64,000 bases of DNA from Marasmius tenuissimus (lineage: Eukaryota > Basidiomycota > Agaricomycetes > Agaricales > Marasmiaceae), in NCBI GenBank assembly GCA_029532415.1, contig JAQOTA010000014.1:558001-622000 (forward strand), in the 5' to 3' direction. The notes under the pieces are model-generated. The model made no database searches. It saw nothing but the letters and a program-made list of their open reading frames with translations, and was not told the origin of the DNA. This document shows, piece by piece, positions 20,212 through 31,751 of this stretch. Position 1 is the first letter of the stretch, and each line of letters begins with the position of its first letter. The translations under genes and the position numbers were made by a program.

Positions 20212-20556
20212 TCCATGCTCTTTGAGGTTACGAGCACCATTGACGGTACCTCTACTCTCGAGACATATGACGAATACGAAGTAACTTGAACCTGTTGTAC
20301 TTAGCTCAGCCAGCAGTCGGCCGGGCTCAACGCTACGGTGGTCCGTGACCTTATTAATCATATCGGCGACTACCACGAGACGCCCAAATCCGACTCGGAG
20401 CCTATTCACACACAAGGTTTGATTGGAGACAACCCACATACTTTGACAGTAAACGCTCTGTCGAAGAGCCAATTAGTGCGCCCAGGTCTTCCTTCACGTC
20501 AAGCACTCATTTCATTCAAACTGAGCATAGATTCAATAGGTTCGAACTACGAAGAA
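20212..20556 (+). promoter_or_regulatory. Copy-1-type promoter of F-box/LRR copy 3
   Basis: Near-identical to 2297-2637 and unlike the sequence upstream of copy 2. It is the left end of a tract of copy-1-like sequence that runs to about 22278. Confidence 0.55.
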
Positions 20557-22527
20557 ATGGAGTTGGACGGTATCGACACACCTTTCTCCCATGTATTGAA
20601 CACGAACTATTCTCCCTCGACTGAAGAGCAACACTTGATTCGAGATGTTATTCGAGGACCAGAAGAGCAGATTCGCCAACTGGATGAAGAAATTTCCCGG
20701 CTTCAAGCCAAGAGACAGGCATTGAAGCAATTCGTCGACCTTCATCGTGCCCTCCTCTCGCCATTTCGTCGACTTCCTGCAGACGTTTGGAGATCGATCT
20801 TCTTCCGAGCTCTCCCCGAGAATGCACTCGGTCTCTGCACATACACGACAAAAAGTTCTCCGCTCCTGCCCACTACCATTTGCCGATCGTGGCGAGAGAT
20901 TGCTGTCAGCACTCCGAACCTCTGGACTTCGATTCATATCCATATTCCGATAGACTCCTCGAGCACCCCCGACCTGGATTATATCACAAGGCTGCGCAAG
21001 AGGAAGGAGGGTCTCAAAGTCTGGCTTGATAGGTCGGGGTCTCTCCCTATCACCGTCTCCCTCACAGCGCAGATATATTTCACAGATCGCATGCCAGTAT
21101 CTCAGAGCGAGGTCGAAATGGCGGAACCTTTGCGCGCCCTTACTACCGAGTACATAGAGCTGCTCGTACAGTATTCGCCCCGATGGAGAACGGTGGCCTT
21201 CAACAATGGGGTTCATCTGTTGGATCTTACCCCCCTCGAGAGGTTAACAACGAGCTCCCTATCATCCCTGGAGTCGTTTCACAGCTTTTCATACTTTCCC
21301 TACCTTAGCGGACAAGTAACGAACATTGACGGTGAACACGACCTCTCCCTCTCCTCCCCTCTTGAAAATCTCTTCACCAAAGCATGTTCGCTGCGAAGGC
21401 TTGAATTTCTCTACGACAGTATTTCCGCAGCAACACTATCATCGCTTCCGGTATCTTGGCATCACCTAACGGAACTCTCTATCATACGCCCACTATTGTT
21501 CACTCATCATCCGTCCCTCTGTCCGAGTCAACTCATGCAGACTCTCGCAACCAAATGCCACTCCCTGACCACACTTTCTATCGTCCTCGAGGTCGACAGC
21601 GCCCCCCAAACTATCCCTCATCCCGTACAATGGCCTAGCCTCCAAAACCTACGCGTAGTGTTGACATTCATGTCAATCGAGGCCCCTCAGCTTATAAACA
21701 CGAATACTCCATTTGACACTGATACGACACCCAACTACTCGACGTTCCGACCATTCGTCATGCAAATCTTCGACAGTATCACCCTCCCTTCGTTGAAGAA
21801 GCTGTCGGTAGCTTTCAACGAGGACTTGGAAGATGGCGGTAATTACGCTGCTCAGCTACCTTTTGAGGACCTTATCCAACGATCACAGTGCCCACTTACC
21901 CATTTCGAGCTGTTTCGCCCTCGTGTAGTCGCAGTGGAGGCGGTTATAAGGGTCCTTCGACAGCTGGAAACTCTGGTGTTGGTCAATCTGGGGTATAGCC
22001 GTTTGACGGGAAGGGAGAGACGGCAGGGTTTACTTGGGAGTTATGTAGAGTCGTCGGAACCCTCGGTTGGCCAAAACGTTGCTTCGCCCTGGCGGAAGAA
22101 TTGGCTGAGCCGAATTCTACGAGAGCTTTTGGGGGCTAGATTGGACTCGGACGTTGGAGCGCAGACTGATGCGTTCGCGGCGTTGCCGTTGTGTCCTCAA
22201 TTGGAGGAGCTCAACATTGGTGGATGTATCCTTGACGACCGAGATGCGTTGCTTGACTTCGCACAGAAGACGCGTAGGGCAAACCTGAGAACGTTTCGAG
22301 CTGATCTTGGGCAGCCCGTTCGGAGCGATGTGTGGAAGATATTTGAAACGCTTCAGGTGGAGAGACAAGATTCGGAGAAGATGAGGGCTGTGCAAGACGT
22401 GGGAGGGATTATGGTGGATTGGAGGTGGGACGAGCAGTCGGCGGAGATCTCGAGATCACTTTTGGATGCTCCGACAACTGATCTGCCAGAGGAAGGTAGC
22501 TGGTGGAATGAATCGCTTTGGCTGTAA
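20557..22527 (+). CDS. F-box/LRR-like protein, copy 3 (chimera of copies 1 and 2)
   Basis: Intronless, 656 aa, starting MELDGIDTPFSHVLN. Coiled coil (EEQIRQLDEEISRLQ), F-box (SPFRRLPADVWRSIFFRALPEN...CRSWREIAV...NLW) and leucine-rich region as in copy 1, to which it is almost identical up to about 22278. From there to the stop (ADLGQPVRSDVWKIF ... GSWWNESLWL) it matches copy 2 almost base for base. It keeps the 14 residues (QGLLGSYVESSEPS region) that copy 1 lacks. Uninterrupted, so probably functional. Confidence 0.85.
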   Translation: MELDGIDTPFSHVLNTNYSPSTEEQHLIRDVIRGPEEQIRQLDEEISRLQAKRQALKQFVDLHRALLSPFRRLPADVWRSIFFRALPENALGLCTYTTKSSPLLPTTICRSWREIAVSTPNLWTSIHIHIPIDSSSTPDLDYITRLRKRKEGLKVWLDRSGSLPITVSLTAQIYFTDRMPVSQSEVEMAEPLRALTTEYIELLVQYSPRWRTVAFNNGVHLLDLTPLERLTTSSLSSLESFHSFSYFPYLSGQVTNIDGEHDLSLSSPLENLFTKACSLRRLEFLYDSISAATLSSLPVSWHHLTELSIIRPLLFTHHPSLCPSQLMQTLATKCHSLTTLSIVLEVDSAPQTIPHPVQWPSLQNLRVVLTFMSIEAPQLINTNTPFDTDTTPNYSTFRPFVMQIFDSITLPSLKKLSVAFNEDLEDGGNYAAQLPFEDLIQRSQCPLTHFELFRPRVVAVEAVIRVLRQLETLVLVNLGYSRLTGRERRQGLLGSYVESSEPSVGQNVASPWRKNWLSRILRELLGARLDSDVGAQTDAFAALPLCPQLEELNIGGCILDDRDALLDFAQKTRRANLRTFRADLGQPVRSDVWKIFETLQVERQDSEKMRAVQDVGGIMVDWRWDEQSAEISRSLLDAPTTDLPEEGSWWNESLWL

Positions 22528-23150
22528 GCATAGATAAATTGCGTTTTGTTGGCGTTGGTTATAACGACGAGAGGATGATAGTGTGATTCCAAGTTCGGAT
22601 TTAATGAGAAATCGCATTGTTCTCAACCCCGCTTCCCGCCTGGCCCAAAAAATCTGGAAAGAAATCGGAATATTGAGTATAGGGCTACTCACCGACCAGT
22701 TCTTTGTGTCTATCTGAACAGGTAGGTCTACGAGTGCGAATAACAAAGAAGTTTGAGCATTATGCTGGTCTGACAGAGAGAATACCGGACCGGACCTCGA
22801 CCAGACCCCCGCCTCAGCACACTAGTGACCAATCGCAAATGTTCCTTCAATTCTTGTTCCTTCTCGACCACCATGGTCTCAATAGACAAAGTACACGGAT
22901 GTGTCGCCATCTTCCTTTCTCAGTTCGACTCAAACAGGACATCTCGTATTCATTCTCACCGCTTCAAATTGCTTCGACCTTTCGGAAGGGCCCAGCGACC
23001 TGATACATCAACATAACCGACATAAGTAAGAAAGAAGATGTCGAACCCAGTTTAACCGCACCCCGTTATGACAGGCTTTTTCAACCGTGAATTCATCTGG
23101 TTTGGGGAATCGGGACTGCTACATCTAGTCTCCAGATGCGCTTCAGGTAC
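22528..23150. repeat. Direct repeat R1': 3' flank of F-box/LRR copy 3
   Basis: Second copy of the repeat at 19587-20211, in the same order and orientation; ends near CTAGTCTCCAGATGCG. It contains no gene. Confidence 0.7.
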
Positions 23151-24979
23151 GTTTTTCTATCTCAGGCCCTCTAATGTCCTCACCAATTTGGCTCTTGTAG
23201 CTCGCACATCTCGTCGAAACCTGGGACCCGTACACTGGGGCCCGTTTCCATCGACCAACAGGCCCTCTCGCTTTCGATATCTGAGCCTTTCTCGGTTGAT
23301 ACGGTGCACCATATACACACCAAGTGATTCTGTCTCGTCGCCAGCACCTGTAGCGGTACATTGTCCCTAGCCCTCTGCACAGGATGGTGCTTATGGGCAT
23401 TCGAGCGTTGGTTTGGGTCTGGTGCTGGGGTTACAGTGGAAGAGGTTGATCGTGAATAGTCGGTTCACTGAGAATGTGTGTCCTTTCTCCCTCTTCATTT
23501 CCTCTTTTTCGCTCACCGCCATCGATTTCTATCTCTTTTTCCAGTCCCCACGAATCTGCAAGGCCAATTTTAAAGACTCCCAAGTCTTACTTCCGCTGGA
23601 CCATGAACGTTAAATGCCGAATGATGGTTCACCCTCTTCCTCTCTTCTCCAAAAACCTTTCGCCATGATCCGTGGGCGGTGTGCCCACACTTCTCAACCC
23701 AACACGTTACACCGGTCTCAAAGCTTTCTAATCTCAAGCTTACGAACGAAAACCCCACTTTCTCCATCATAAACGAGGTCGTTTCCGGTATACATCTCAA
23801 TGGCAACGAATCTGGGATTGTCACAGGGGAACCATCAGGCATTCGATTATCATCCGAAGCTGTGGACTCCCCCGACGCTCCCAGTCCCTCTCTCTATCCT
23901 GGCCAGCCAGCCAGCCGATTTGCGATGTGTGCAATCGCAAGGACATTGTGGGCGCTGTGCAGTCTCTGGTTCAAACTTCCAGAGGACCAAGCTTCCGATG
24001 TTGGGCATCCGGGCCGCTTGGCGTTCGGATTCTGAGTTTTGAGGAACGAAAACTCAGGGGGTCGGGAGAAGATTGGAGGCCGTTAGGTTATCAGTTGTCT
24101 ACAACAGTAGTCAGGGTCGGGTCGCGTGAAGGGCACCCCCAGCGCTGGTGCCAGTGGTGGTGGTAGAGAGGGCCCTCAGCACGAACAGCTCGACGGGTTT
24201 CAGCTGCGGTATCCAAGTCCGTTGTGGACCATCTCGAAGGCCCGATCGGGGTTCCCAATTAATTGGAGATGGCTCGAGTTGGTGCGCGGATGTGATACGT
24301 ACAGTCGTGGTTTCATGGAAGGGAGGCTCACAGGGAGCACATAGGTCACCTACGCAGAGGCGATCCGGGTTCCTCGATGCTCGCAGCTCGAAGTGGGTTA
24401 GGCGCGGACACAACGGAGGGAGATCATCCCTACTCTTTGTAGCTGCCGTCCGCAGATTCCGGTATGGATCCAGCACCCCTCACGCCGAACATGTATTTCT
24501 GAAAGGTATGTTCGAACTCCTTTTGCTAGTTCCCCAAACTAAAGGTTCTTCGGCCCCAGCCAGGCAGATCGCTGCAATGACTCGTGATCTCAACTTTCGT
24601 ATTCCTGGTGAAAGAGCTATGAGATTTGTCGACATAGTTAGATCGCAATATTCTATATGCTGGGCGCGGGCTCTCAAAGGCCGGCAACGATTATCGAACA
24701 ATATGAGTTGGCGCGTTTACTTAGGCTTTAGTCATCTTGTGACAGGGTCATCGGGGAATCTTCTAGCTGAGCAGCTTTTTCTAAAGAAAGTCATCCTCGT
24801 GGGAGCTCCGTGCAGGTGGCAAGCGTCTATAAAACGGCAGTGTTGCATGAGCATCCAGCGTGTTTCCATCTAGCACCACCACCATCGCCCTCTTTTCTAC
24901 CTCCAGGTCAATTCTACTATTTTGCCTCTCCCTCTTCCTCATCTGGCGCGCCTTCACTACCCAGACGTTCTTGAAGGCC
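23151..24979. repeat. Spacer repeat unit and promoter upstream of NACHT gene 1
   Basis: 23610-24160 is about 85-90% identical to 35410-35960 (TTTCGCCATGATCCGTGGGC, CCCAACACGTTACACCGG). 24440-24979 is nearly identical to 36235-36773. An older copy lies at 29190-30780. Open frames on both strands through 24440-24870 are conserved only because the DNA is; no codon-wise pattern is seen. TATAAAA at 24828-24834, about 150 bp upstream of the ATG, is a good TATA box. Confidence 0.6.
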
Positions 24980-27755
24980 ATGGTTGAGAACCACCATAAC
25001 GGGTCAGGCACGCAGAACAACTACAACGCCAACAGTCAGAATGTCAATCACGGGCAAGACCAAATCGTCAACTTTGTAGAGAATTTCATTACATCGAACC
25101 CCAATTGTGAGTGATTGTTTCTTCCCTTCATACACTGTCATCATGGCTCAATCGATCCTTCGGTAGCGTATAAAAACCTTTGGAGTGCAATTGCAGGCGT
25201 TGGAGCTTCACACACCGCGGAGCAGCAATATGAACGAGGGGAATGCCTTGAAGAGACTCGGGTGGAACTACGCAGGATGATCCACGAGTGGGGGAAGGCC
25301 AAAGGGAAAGACAAGCCTCTTTGCTGGCTCACTGGGGCTGCAGGTGTTGGAAAAACTGCCGTCGCGATGTCTGCCGCCAAAGCATGTCAACAGGAAGGCC
25401 GCCTCGTCTCTTCTTTCTTCTTCTTTCGGTCCGACCCGAAACGGAACAACCCCCGTGCCCTGTGGCTCACCGTAGCACACGGTCTAGCCTCGACGATCCC
25501 ATTCATGCGACGCCTCATTGAACGGAGGATTTCAAAAAATCCCAAAATCTTGGAGGCAATAATGGAAGACCAGTTTCGAGAGCTCATCCTTGGCCCCTTC
25601 CCAAGACAGGGCAGCCTGCGGGCTTCTCTCCTCGCCACTCTTTCGCTTGTCTCGTCAGTGCGAGTGCCGAATATTGTCATCATTGACGGACTCGATGAGT
25701 GCGGCGACGAGGCTACGCAGTTGCGCGTTCTCAACATCATCCGAGACGCAGTCCAGCAAGCCCCCCACTTTCCCTTGCGATTCCTTATCTGCAGTCGTCC
25801 AGAGGCTTGGATTAGGGAAGCGTTTGCCTCCGAGCCTTTTCGTGGACTCTCGAATGTTCTGCGATTGGACGATGAATTCAGAGCGGAAGAGGACATCACA
25901 AAGTATTGCCGCCACCATTTCCAGAAGATCGTCAGTAACCCCAAGTACAAACACGTCCGATTCCCAGACCCCTGGCCCTCACGGGGGGACTTCCAAACTT
26001 TGGTTGATAGGTCCTGCAGCCAATTTGTCTACGTGACAACTGTTTTTAGATTTATAACGCTCGGGGATAATCATCCGGTGGACAAACTTCATCTTGTCCT
26101 TTATAGCTCTCCAAACAATCAATCGGCAACATCACCCTATCCCGAGCTCGACAAACTATACTATACTATCCTGGAAGCCGATCTCGACCCCGAGAAAGCT
26201 TGCGACATCCTTGGAGCCATCCTTATCCTTCCGGGCTATCTAAACCCGACCCCCGCGCATATCGAGTTGTTGCTGGGACTCCCATCGGGACAAGTAGCGT
26301 TGACATTACGAGGAATGCACTCTGTACTCCGTATCGATGGCCGAGAAGACGAGATTCGGCCATATCACACCTCCTTCGGGGATTTTCTGGTCGACCAGAA
26401 CCGATCGCAAGGCTTCTACATCGATGTGGCTGCACAGAGACACGTCATTGCCCACCAGTGGCTACAGGCACTTACGGCGGCCAAGATGCTGGCTTACAGG
26501 TACGAAGCTTTCCAGGTCTATCGTAAATTACTCTGATTCCGATACTACTTATGTGACATAGCTTCGACCAGCTGTACGATGAAGAAACCTCCTCCTTCTT
26601 CACAGAATGGAGGTCCTTCTGCACCTCACTCGCCAAACCAACTCGGAGTTTACTGGAACATTTACAAAATGTCGATCTTGCCTCCGTCTTCCTTTGTCTA
26701 TATGTCAAGGAAATGCAACCAATAATACAACCTTTTCGGGTGTTCGCGGCTGATCCCGGATTCGCAAGCGACTTCCTCCAATGGTCCAAACAGTTCAAGT
26801 CGTGCCACTCATGGGTAGAGAATTATGTGAGTTGTGTCTCCCCCAGTATTCAGGGCGGCCTCATTCTGATGGTTCCTGGTTGCTACTAGTGCAGCGGAGG
26901 AGAGCATCACAGCGATGACCTTGTCAAGGGCCTTTTGGTCAAACTCGCGAAACCCCCGAAGTGTTTTCATCTCATACGTGCTCCGGGTGTGGGCCGTCGC
27001 AATGACGCCATAAGCTGGGCTATCTGCCTTGCTTTAGGGTGGCGATCGCGCTATACGGTGTACAAGAAAGTAGCGAGTCCCCACAAAGTCAAGCAAAGTG
27101 GGATTCGCCTTACAGACTGCAACTGTGACCGGACAAAAAAAGAGCAGTCAGACGATCCGGGTCACCTTGCATATCAGGAAGTTTGCATGGAACTCCTTAC
27201 GGATTTCACTTCGGAGCTTGATCGTTCTGATCATGATTCGCCTTATGCCTTTCTGCATGTGGTGGAATCGTCCCTTTTGGAACATTGTCGTCCGAACGCA
27301 GAGCTCTTGTCGCTCTGTCGTACCTTTCTCGATTCAGCACAAAGGTGCTCACAATTGCGTTCCAAGCGCACCACAGGTTTGCGCTTTTGCATTCACCACT
27401 TACACCCTGAGCACTTGATTTCGCTTGATCCACAGAAAACACTGCTCGAGCGGATTGAGGTAAGCACAAGTTTCTGGTTCCACCCTCTCCTTATCTCCTT
27501 AGTAGCGATAGACTAACAGGTTTCTCTCCTATATAGGCCATCAAGTTCCCGATGAACCTTGCTGGGGAAGTTGAAGCTCTCAAAGAACAAGTCCTGGCCT
27601 TGCCATGGGACGAGTGGTTGGCTAGTGTTAATAAGCATGCGAATAGCAGTAACGAGTCGTCGGATGGTGATGAAGAGGAGTCCCATAATGATAATGGACG
27701 GTTGAATAGCAATAAAGAGCGGTTGGATACTGATAGAGGTGTCGGATGGCAGTGA
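24980..27755 (+). CDS. NACHT NTPase (NLR-like), five exons
   Basis: Exons 24980-25106, 25167-26499, 26562-26826, 26890-27459, 27537-27755; introns 60-77 nt, all GT..AG and in phase; 837 aa. Exon 1 encodes 42 residues with an Asn/Gln-rich motif (GSGTQNNYNANSQN). Exon 2 begins NSYKNLWSAIAGVGASHTAEQQ, the leader of agaricomycete NACHT proteins. Walker A is GAAGVGKTA (about 99-107), then SSFFFFRSDPKRNN, Walker B VIIDGLDECGDE (about 212-223), RFLICSRPEAWI (sensor-like) and a winged-helix-like region (YHTSFGDFLVDQNRS). The C-terminal part has no WD, TPR or ankyrin repeats and ends in an acidic Asn/Ser-rich tail. NACHT proteins act as oligomerising switches in fungal allorecognition or immunity; the trigger here is unknown. 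Confidence 0.8.
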
Positions 27756-28099
27756 AGAGGAGTTGCATAGTGATAACGAGCGATCGGATAGTGATTGAAC
27801 AATCTAGAATACCTTCCCGCCTTCTGCAGCCTTCAAGTTTTGACCAAGCAGGCTTGTTCTAACAGAAAGCCCTGTACGTTGCTAGAAGGAGGTTATTATA
27901 CGATATTGTCCCTGCGTTGAGTTGAATAGAAGACCCGCTGGCATGTCGGAGCGACCGGCGGCGCCAACGAGCCGCAGTCTTCAAGTTCGCGTCGGTTTGC
28001 ACGTCTTGGATTTGAACCCCTGATCTTGAGAGGTTGTATAGGTTCAGGAGGTGTCGAGGTAAGTGTGTGATGAATCGAGGAATAACAAGCTGCGCAGAC
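27756..28099. other. Intergenic, no gene
   Basis: Follows the NACHT stop; the first 50 bases continue the acidic-tail repeat pattern (GAGGAG, GATAGTGAT), suggesting that the tail once extended further. Nothing else is recognised. Confidence 0.35.
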
Positions 28100-28500
28100 T
28101 GAGAGTAACGTTGAGACAGACGTCCACAACTTCAAGCGCCCACGCCCGCCAAGAACTTTTACTCAAACTATCATCATGATCACCAACGTCGGGCACACAC
28201 TTCTCTCCTTCACCAGTACCAGTGGCCCTGGTCAACAGGCACAGACACAGAACACTCAGGATAGCATTCATGGATATGCCTCAGCCTCCCCTACTATCGC
28301 AAACTTTGTCCCCCAACGCGGTATTCACCAAGGAAATACATGTCCACCCTATGAAGGTCGAAATTTGAATGGAAGCTGGGTGGAGAGATAGATGGATTAT
28401 ATTCAAGCTCAGCTCAGAGCGTTCTTGGTGTGTAAATTGGACTCGTATTTGACCCATTCAAGTTTTGGCCTGACCAATTCCTCAGGCTTCAGCTCAGACT
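28100..28500 (+). repeat. Repeat unit alpha, copy 1
   Basis: Aligns with 35020-35400: CAAGCGCCCACxC, TCAAAxxATCATCAT, CACCAACGTCGxxCACA, GxxACAGGCxCA, TTCTTGGTGTxTAAA in order. A 71-codon frame (28176-28391) is open in this copy but not preserved in the other, so it is not called as a gene. Confidence 0.5.
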
Positions 28501-29189
28501 GTAAGCAAAGAGAAAGCACAAAGGAGCCTACATACTCAAATTCACGACCCGGGCCCCGACTTGTTCGATTTTTCGGCCTCGAGTCGACCCACCACCGTAC
28601 TGGCTTCCAGGTCCCGAGTCCCAACAACCACTGTGCTCGCATGAGGCAGCAAACGTGCTGGACTGCTGCTAGCTCACCGTGGATCACACCATCCGTATAC
28701 CCTTTGGTTGTGCGTTGTCGCGCAGGAATTGCATAGAAGCATTCAGAAGGCCTTCAAAGGCATACATACGTTCCAATGACGAAGATTCCGTAACCTATTG
28801 GCTATAGTGTGTAGGTTATCGGCGAAATTGCCATCGTGGACTCATGGATGAAGCTCGAAGTATCACGGCCGCTACCGGTACCAACTTCTCTCCTCCTTTC
28901 TTGGCCTATTCCACCTCACCCAGAGCAACCCGTGCTCTTCACCACTGCATAATCTCGAACCCCAGAACACGATGGATATTTCGGACGGAGTAACATCGGC
29001 CGCTGAATTGTAGGGAATGGCTTAGATTGGGGAGCTTATTGACAACAACGGCACATCGACCGGCTGGCATCGTCCAGTAGTCAATCGTTGATTGTTGAAG
29101 GAAGGTGTCGAGCCTTTTGCATGTAGTGCGCGTTTACTTATTCAGGTGCGTTTTTTTTTTCACTGGTGTCCATTCCTTTCGTTGACGTT
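28501..29189. other. Intergenic, no gene
   Basis: No recognisable coding sequence or RNA. A T(10) run lies at about 29150, just before the degenerate spacer unit. Confidence 0.3.
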
Positions 29190-30780
29190 GATCGATGATC
29201 CCTCGCCGACGTAGTTCTCGTGGCACTCGCCCGTCTCTCCGGAACACTGGACACTCCGAACTAATCAGCTCTCATCTTCCTGCTTTCGGCGTCTTCCTCG
29301 GTCAATACGGTACACCCAATGGTTCTCACTATACAGTTGCGCATTGCTCGAGGCCCCCTTCATCACGACCGCCATCATTGTCACCAATCGTCACTGCAAG
29401 CAAACTCGCAGATCCTACATGGCGTTTGCGCGCGTGATGTCTACGAAGCTAGTACATGATTATGGGAAAAGACTCGTCATTGATACACAATTTACTGAGA
29501 CGGGTGCGTGCCCTCACCCTCCTCCACATACTGGGATTCTGTGCTCACTGTTTTTGCGTTTCACTAGTCATCCTAACCCCAGCAACCGCTTGAGTCGAAG
29601 TCCACAAGCTTCAACTCCCATCCCGGTCTGATGCTACACGACTCGTCACCCTCGCATACAAGTTCCACCGTCAATCGCAATCACAAATATAGGTCACTCA
29701 GCCATCTCCCAGGTTGATTCCGCTCGACATGGTTTACCCCCATCTTCCGCCGTAGTCAAGTCTCCATGAAGCCTCTTCACCGGTCCTTCGTTGCCTTCTC
29801 CACTATCCTTAAACAAACATGTTACACCAGTACTCAACCCTTCCCCTCGAACGTACGAACCGTGGTCTTAGGCCTCGTTTGTTCATACACCCCAACAGCG
29901 ACGATATTGGCGGTACACTACCATCCGAAGATCAACGTCGTGCCCTTTTGCCTAGTCCTGCCCATACCGATCGCCTTCACCCGTCGTCCTCGCTAATTCG
30001 TTCTTCTCGAACTTGGATCTGGACCTATGGTTACAAAGTCTCCGAACGCGAGGACTTGGAAAGTTGGAAACCTCAGACTGACGACAAGGGACATTGGCTA
30101 GCAACCCAGAACGAAGCTCTGATCGTCCGGGACCCCAGGGTACTGGCGGCTCTCCTCTGGCCTTCGTGGAAGCACGGTCAACGGGGATAGAAAAACACTC
30201 GTGAGGGAGCTGGTGGCTGGGGGGGCGTTGCGTTTTCGGATCTTCGAGCTCGAGCCGATGCCAGTAGCAGACATCTGGAACGAAAAGGGCCGGAGAGGAA
30301 CCTGGAATGACGTAGGGCCTACTTTGGTTTCAGGCATCTCCAGATTGGAGGCCAGGGCTGGTGTGCATAGCGAGACGTGGCGAGAGGAGAGGGGCTCAGC
30401 GTTAGTGACGATTTGCTGGAGACAGGACACCCAAGCGACCAGTTCGACCAATTCCGACCGCAGTGTCGATTTCGAACACGGGGTACGCCTTGAAGGCTCG
30501 AGGGTCGGTAGCGGATTGGAGACGACTCGGTGTGCGGATGTGCTACGTACGCCGCTATCCTGAAGGCGTGGCTGCCATGGCTTTGACATACAGTGTACAG
30601 GGTAGCGCTCGTGCCACCCAGGCTGTCTTGGCGGGGCAATACAGGCACCTCGTTTTCCGCAATGGGTCAGGCACGGACAAAACGGAGAGAGTGGAGAGGT
30701 ACACCAATGTTCATCGCTACTCTCCACTCTCCTTGGTTCACCAACTCTGGTATGAATGTGGTATTCCTCACAGCAAAACA
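29190..30780. repeat. Degenerate third copy of the NACHT-upstream spacer unit
   Basis: Follows the order of 23200-24500 and 35410-36300 at lower identity: TCAATACGGTACACC, TTTACTGAGACGGG, ATGTTACACCAG..CTCAACCCTTCC, CATCCGAAGATC, and the CGACTCGGTGTGCGGATGTG block near 30525 (compare GATGACTCGAGTTGGTGTGCGG at 36060). No NACHT gene follows it, so the module lost or never had its gene. Confidence 0.5.
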
Positions 30781-31130
30781 ATGACTGACGACGATGACAG
30801 GTGGGGCACTTCCCGAATCCAAGTGCCTACACTTGAATCATTTGGAGTGGATTCATATCCATCGCATTGGAGCGTCCCCTGTTATGTACTCTTGAGACAC
30901 CCAAAACAGTTTCAGCTTGCACGAACCTTGCAAATGGAGCTCAATGGACGTCGGTAGCTACCGACATACAATGCGCCTGGATCGTTTTGGCCTAGGTATA
31001 AAACACTCCCGGACGTCTAGGTCAAAATTATCAACAACCTTTCTCAATCTATCAGGCAAGTTTCGGCCTGCAATCGATCTCTCTGTCTTCTTCGCTCATC
31101 CTATTACTCTCATACTAGCTCCTCATTATC

Positions 31131-31550
31131 ATGTTCTCAAAAACTATCACCCTCCTCGCCGTCCTCGCCATCAGCTCAGGTGCTCTCTCGCAGGCACCAT
31201 ACCCCCCTGTACCACAGACCAACTCACCCTCCACGGCATAACCGGTGGCCCCCAAACCGCTCTCTACTCTCGCTGGGAAGACGTCCCCGGCTCCAACGGC
31301 AAAGAACTACAAATCTTCGACAAGAGCGATTCCACCGAACCTTCGAATCCTCAGTTGCTCCCAGTCTGAACGAACGAAGCGTTCCTCGGAGTCAGCTCCT
31401 CGATGCTCGTGCTTTGGTGCGCCGTGTATGGATGCTGGGTGGTGTAAGGCTAGAGGGTGTTCGAAAGGGTGTTCGACGTGGTGGACGCCTGGGTATCCGG
31501 GGAATGCGGGGCAGGGGTTTAATTCTGCGTGTATTTCGGATGGGGTGTGA
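31131..31550 (+). pseudogene. Remains of a small secreted Cys-rich protein gene
   Basis: A TATAAA box at 30998 lies 130 bp upstream of an ATG that encodes a clear signal peptide (MFSKTITLLAVLAISSGALSQ). The frame then stops. Coding-like sequence continues in a second frame (GTIPPCTTDQLTLHG to NPQLLPV) and ends in a third frame with regularly spaced cysteines (APCMDAGWCKARGCSKGCSTWW..SACISDGV). Two frame changes or unrecognised introns are needed to join them. No known family is recognised; secretion is inferred from the leader. It may be a dead effector-like gene or one whose introns I cannot place. Confidence 0.4.
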
Positions 31551-31751
31551 TGCATGATGATGAGATTTGGTGAGTTCTTCGATGTGTTGAAGAGATGAGG
31601 ATTGTTGTGCTTACTGTGTGTCTGTGTGAATTGGCAGATTCTACTGCTGTATCCCGCCACCTCCTTCAGTCGTCGATGCTGTCGAGTTTTACCATCTTAT
31701 CTCTTGAACCGAAGTTTATGTATCATTGAATCCACTTATTGTAAGCACTCA

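Noticed and set aside
20533..21216. 227-codon minus-strand frame
   Set aside because: Antisense shadow of the F-box/LRR coding region; similar shadows occur under every copy.
24148..24873. 241-codon open frame whose second half is repeated at 36194-36667
   Set aside because: Frames on both strands are equally conserved because the underlying DNA repeat is nearly identical; substitutions show no codon pattern and the region is immediately upstream of a TATA box.
27920..28060. Possible tRNA-like segment (TTTGAACCCC)
   Set aside because: No matching acceptor stem or anticodon arm could be drawn.
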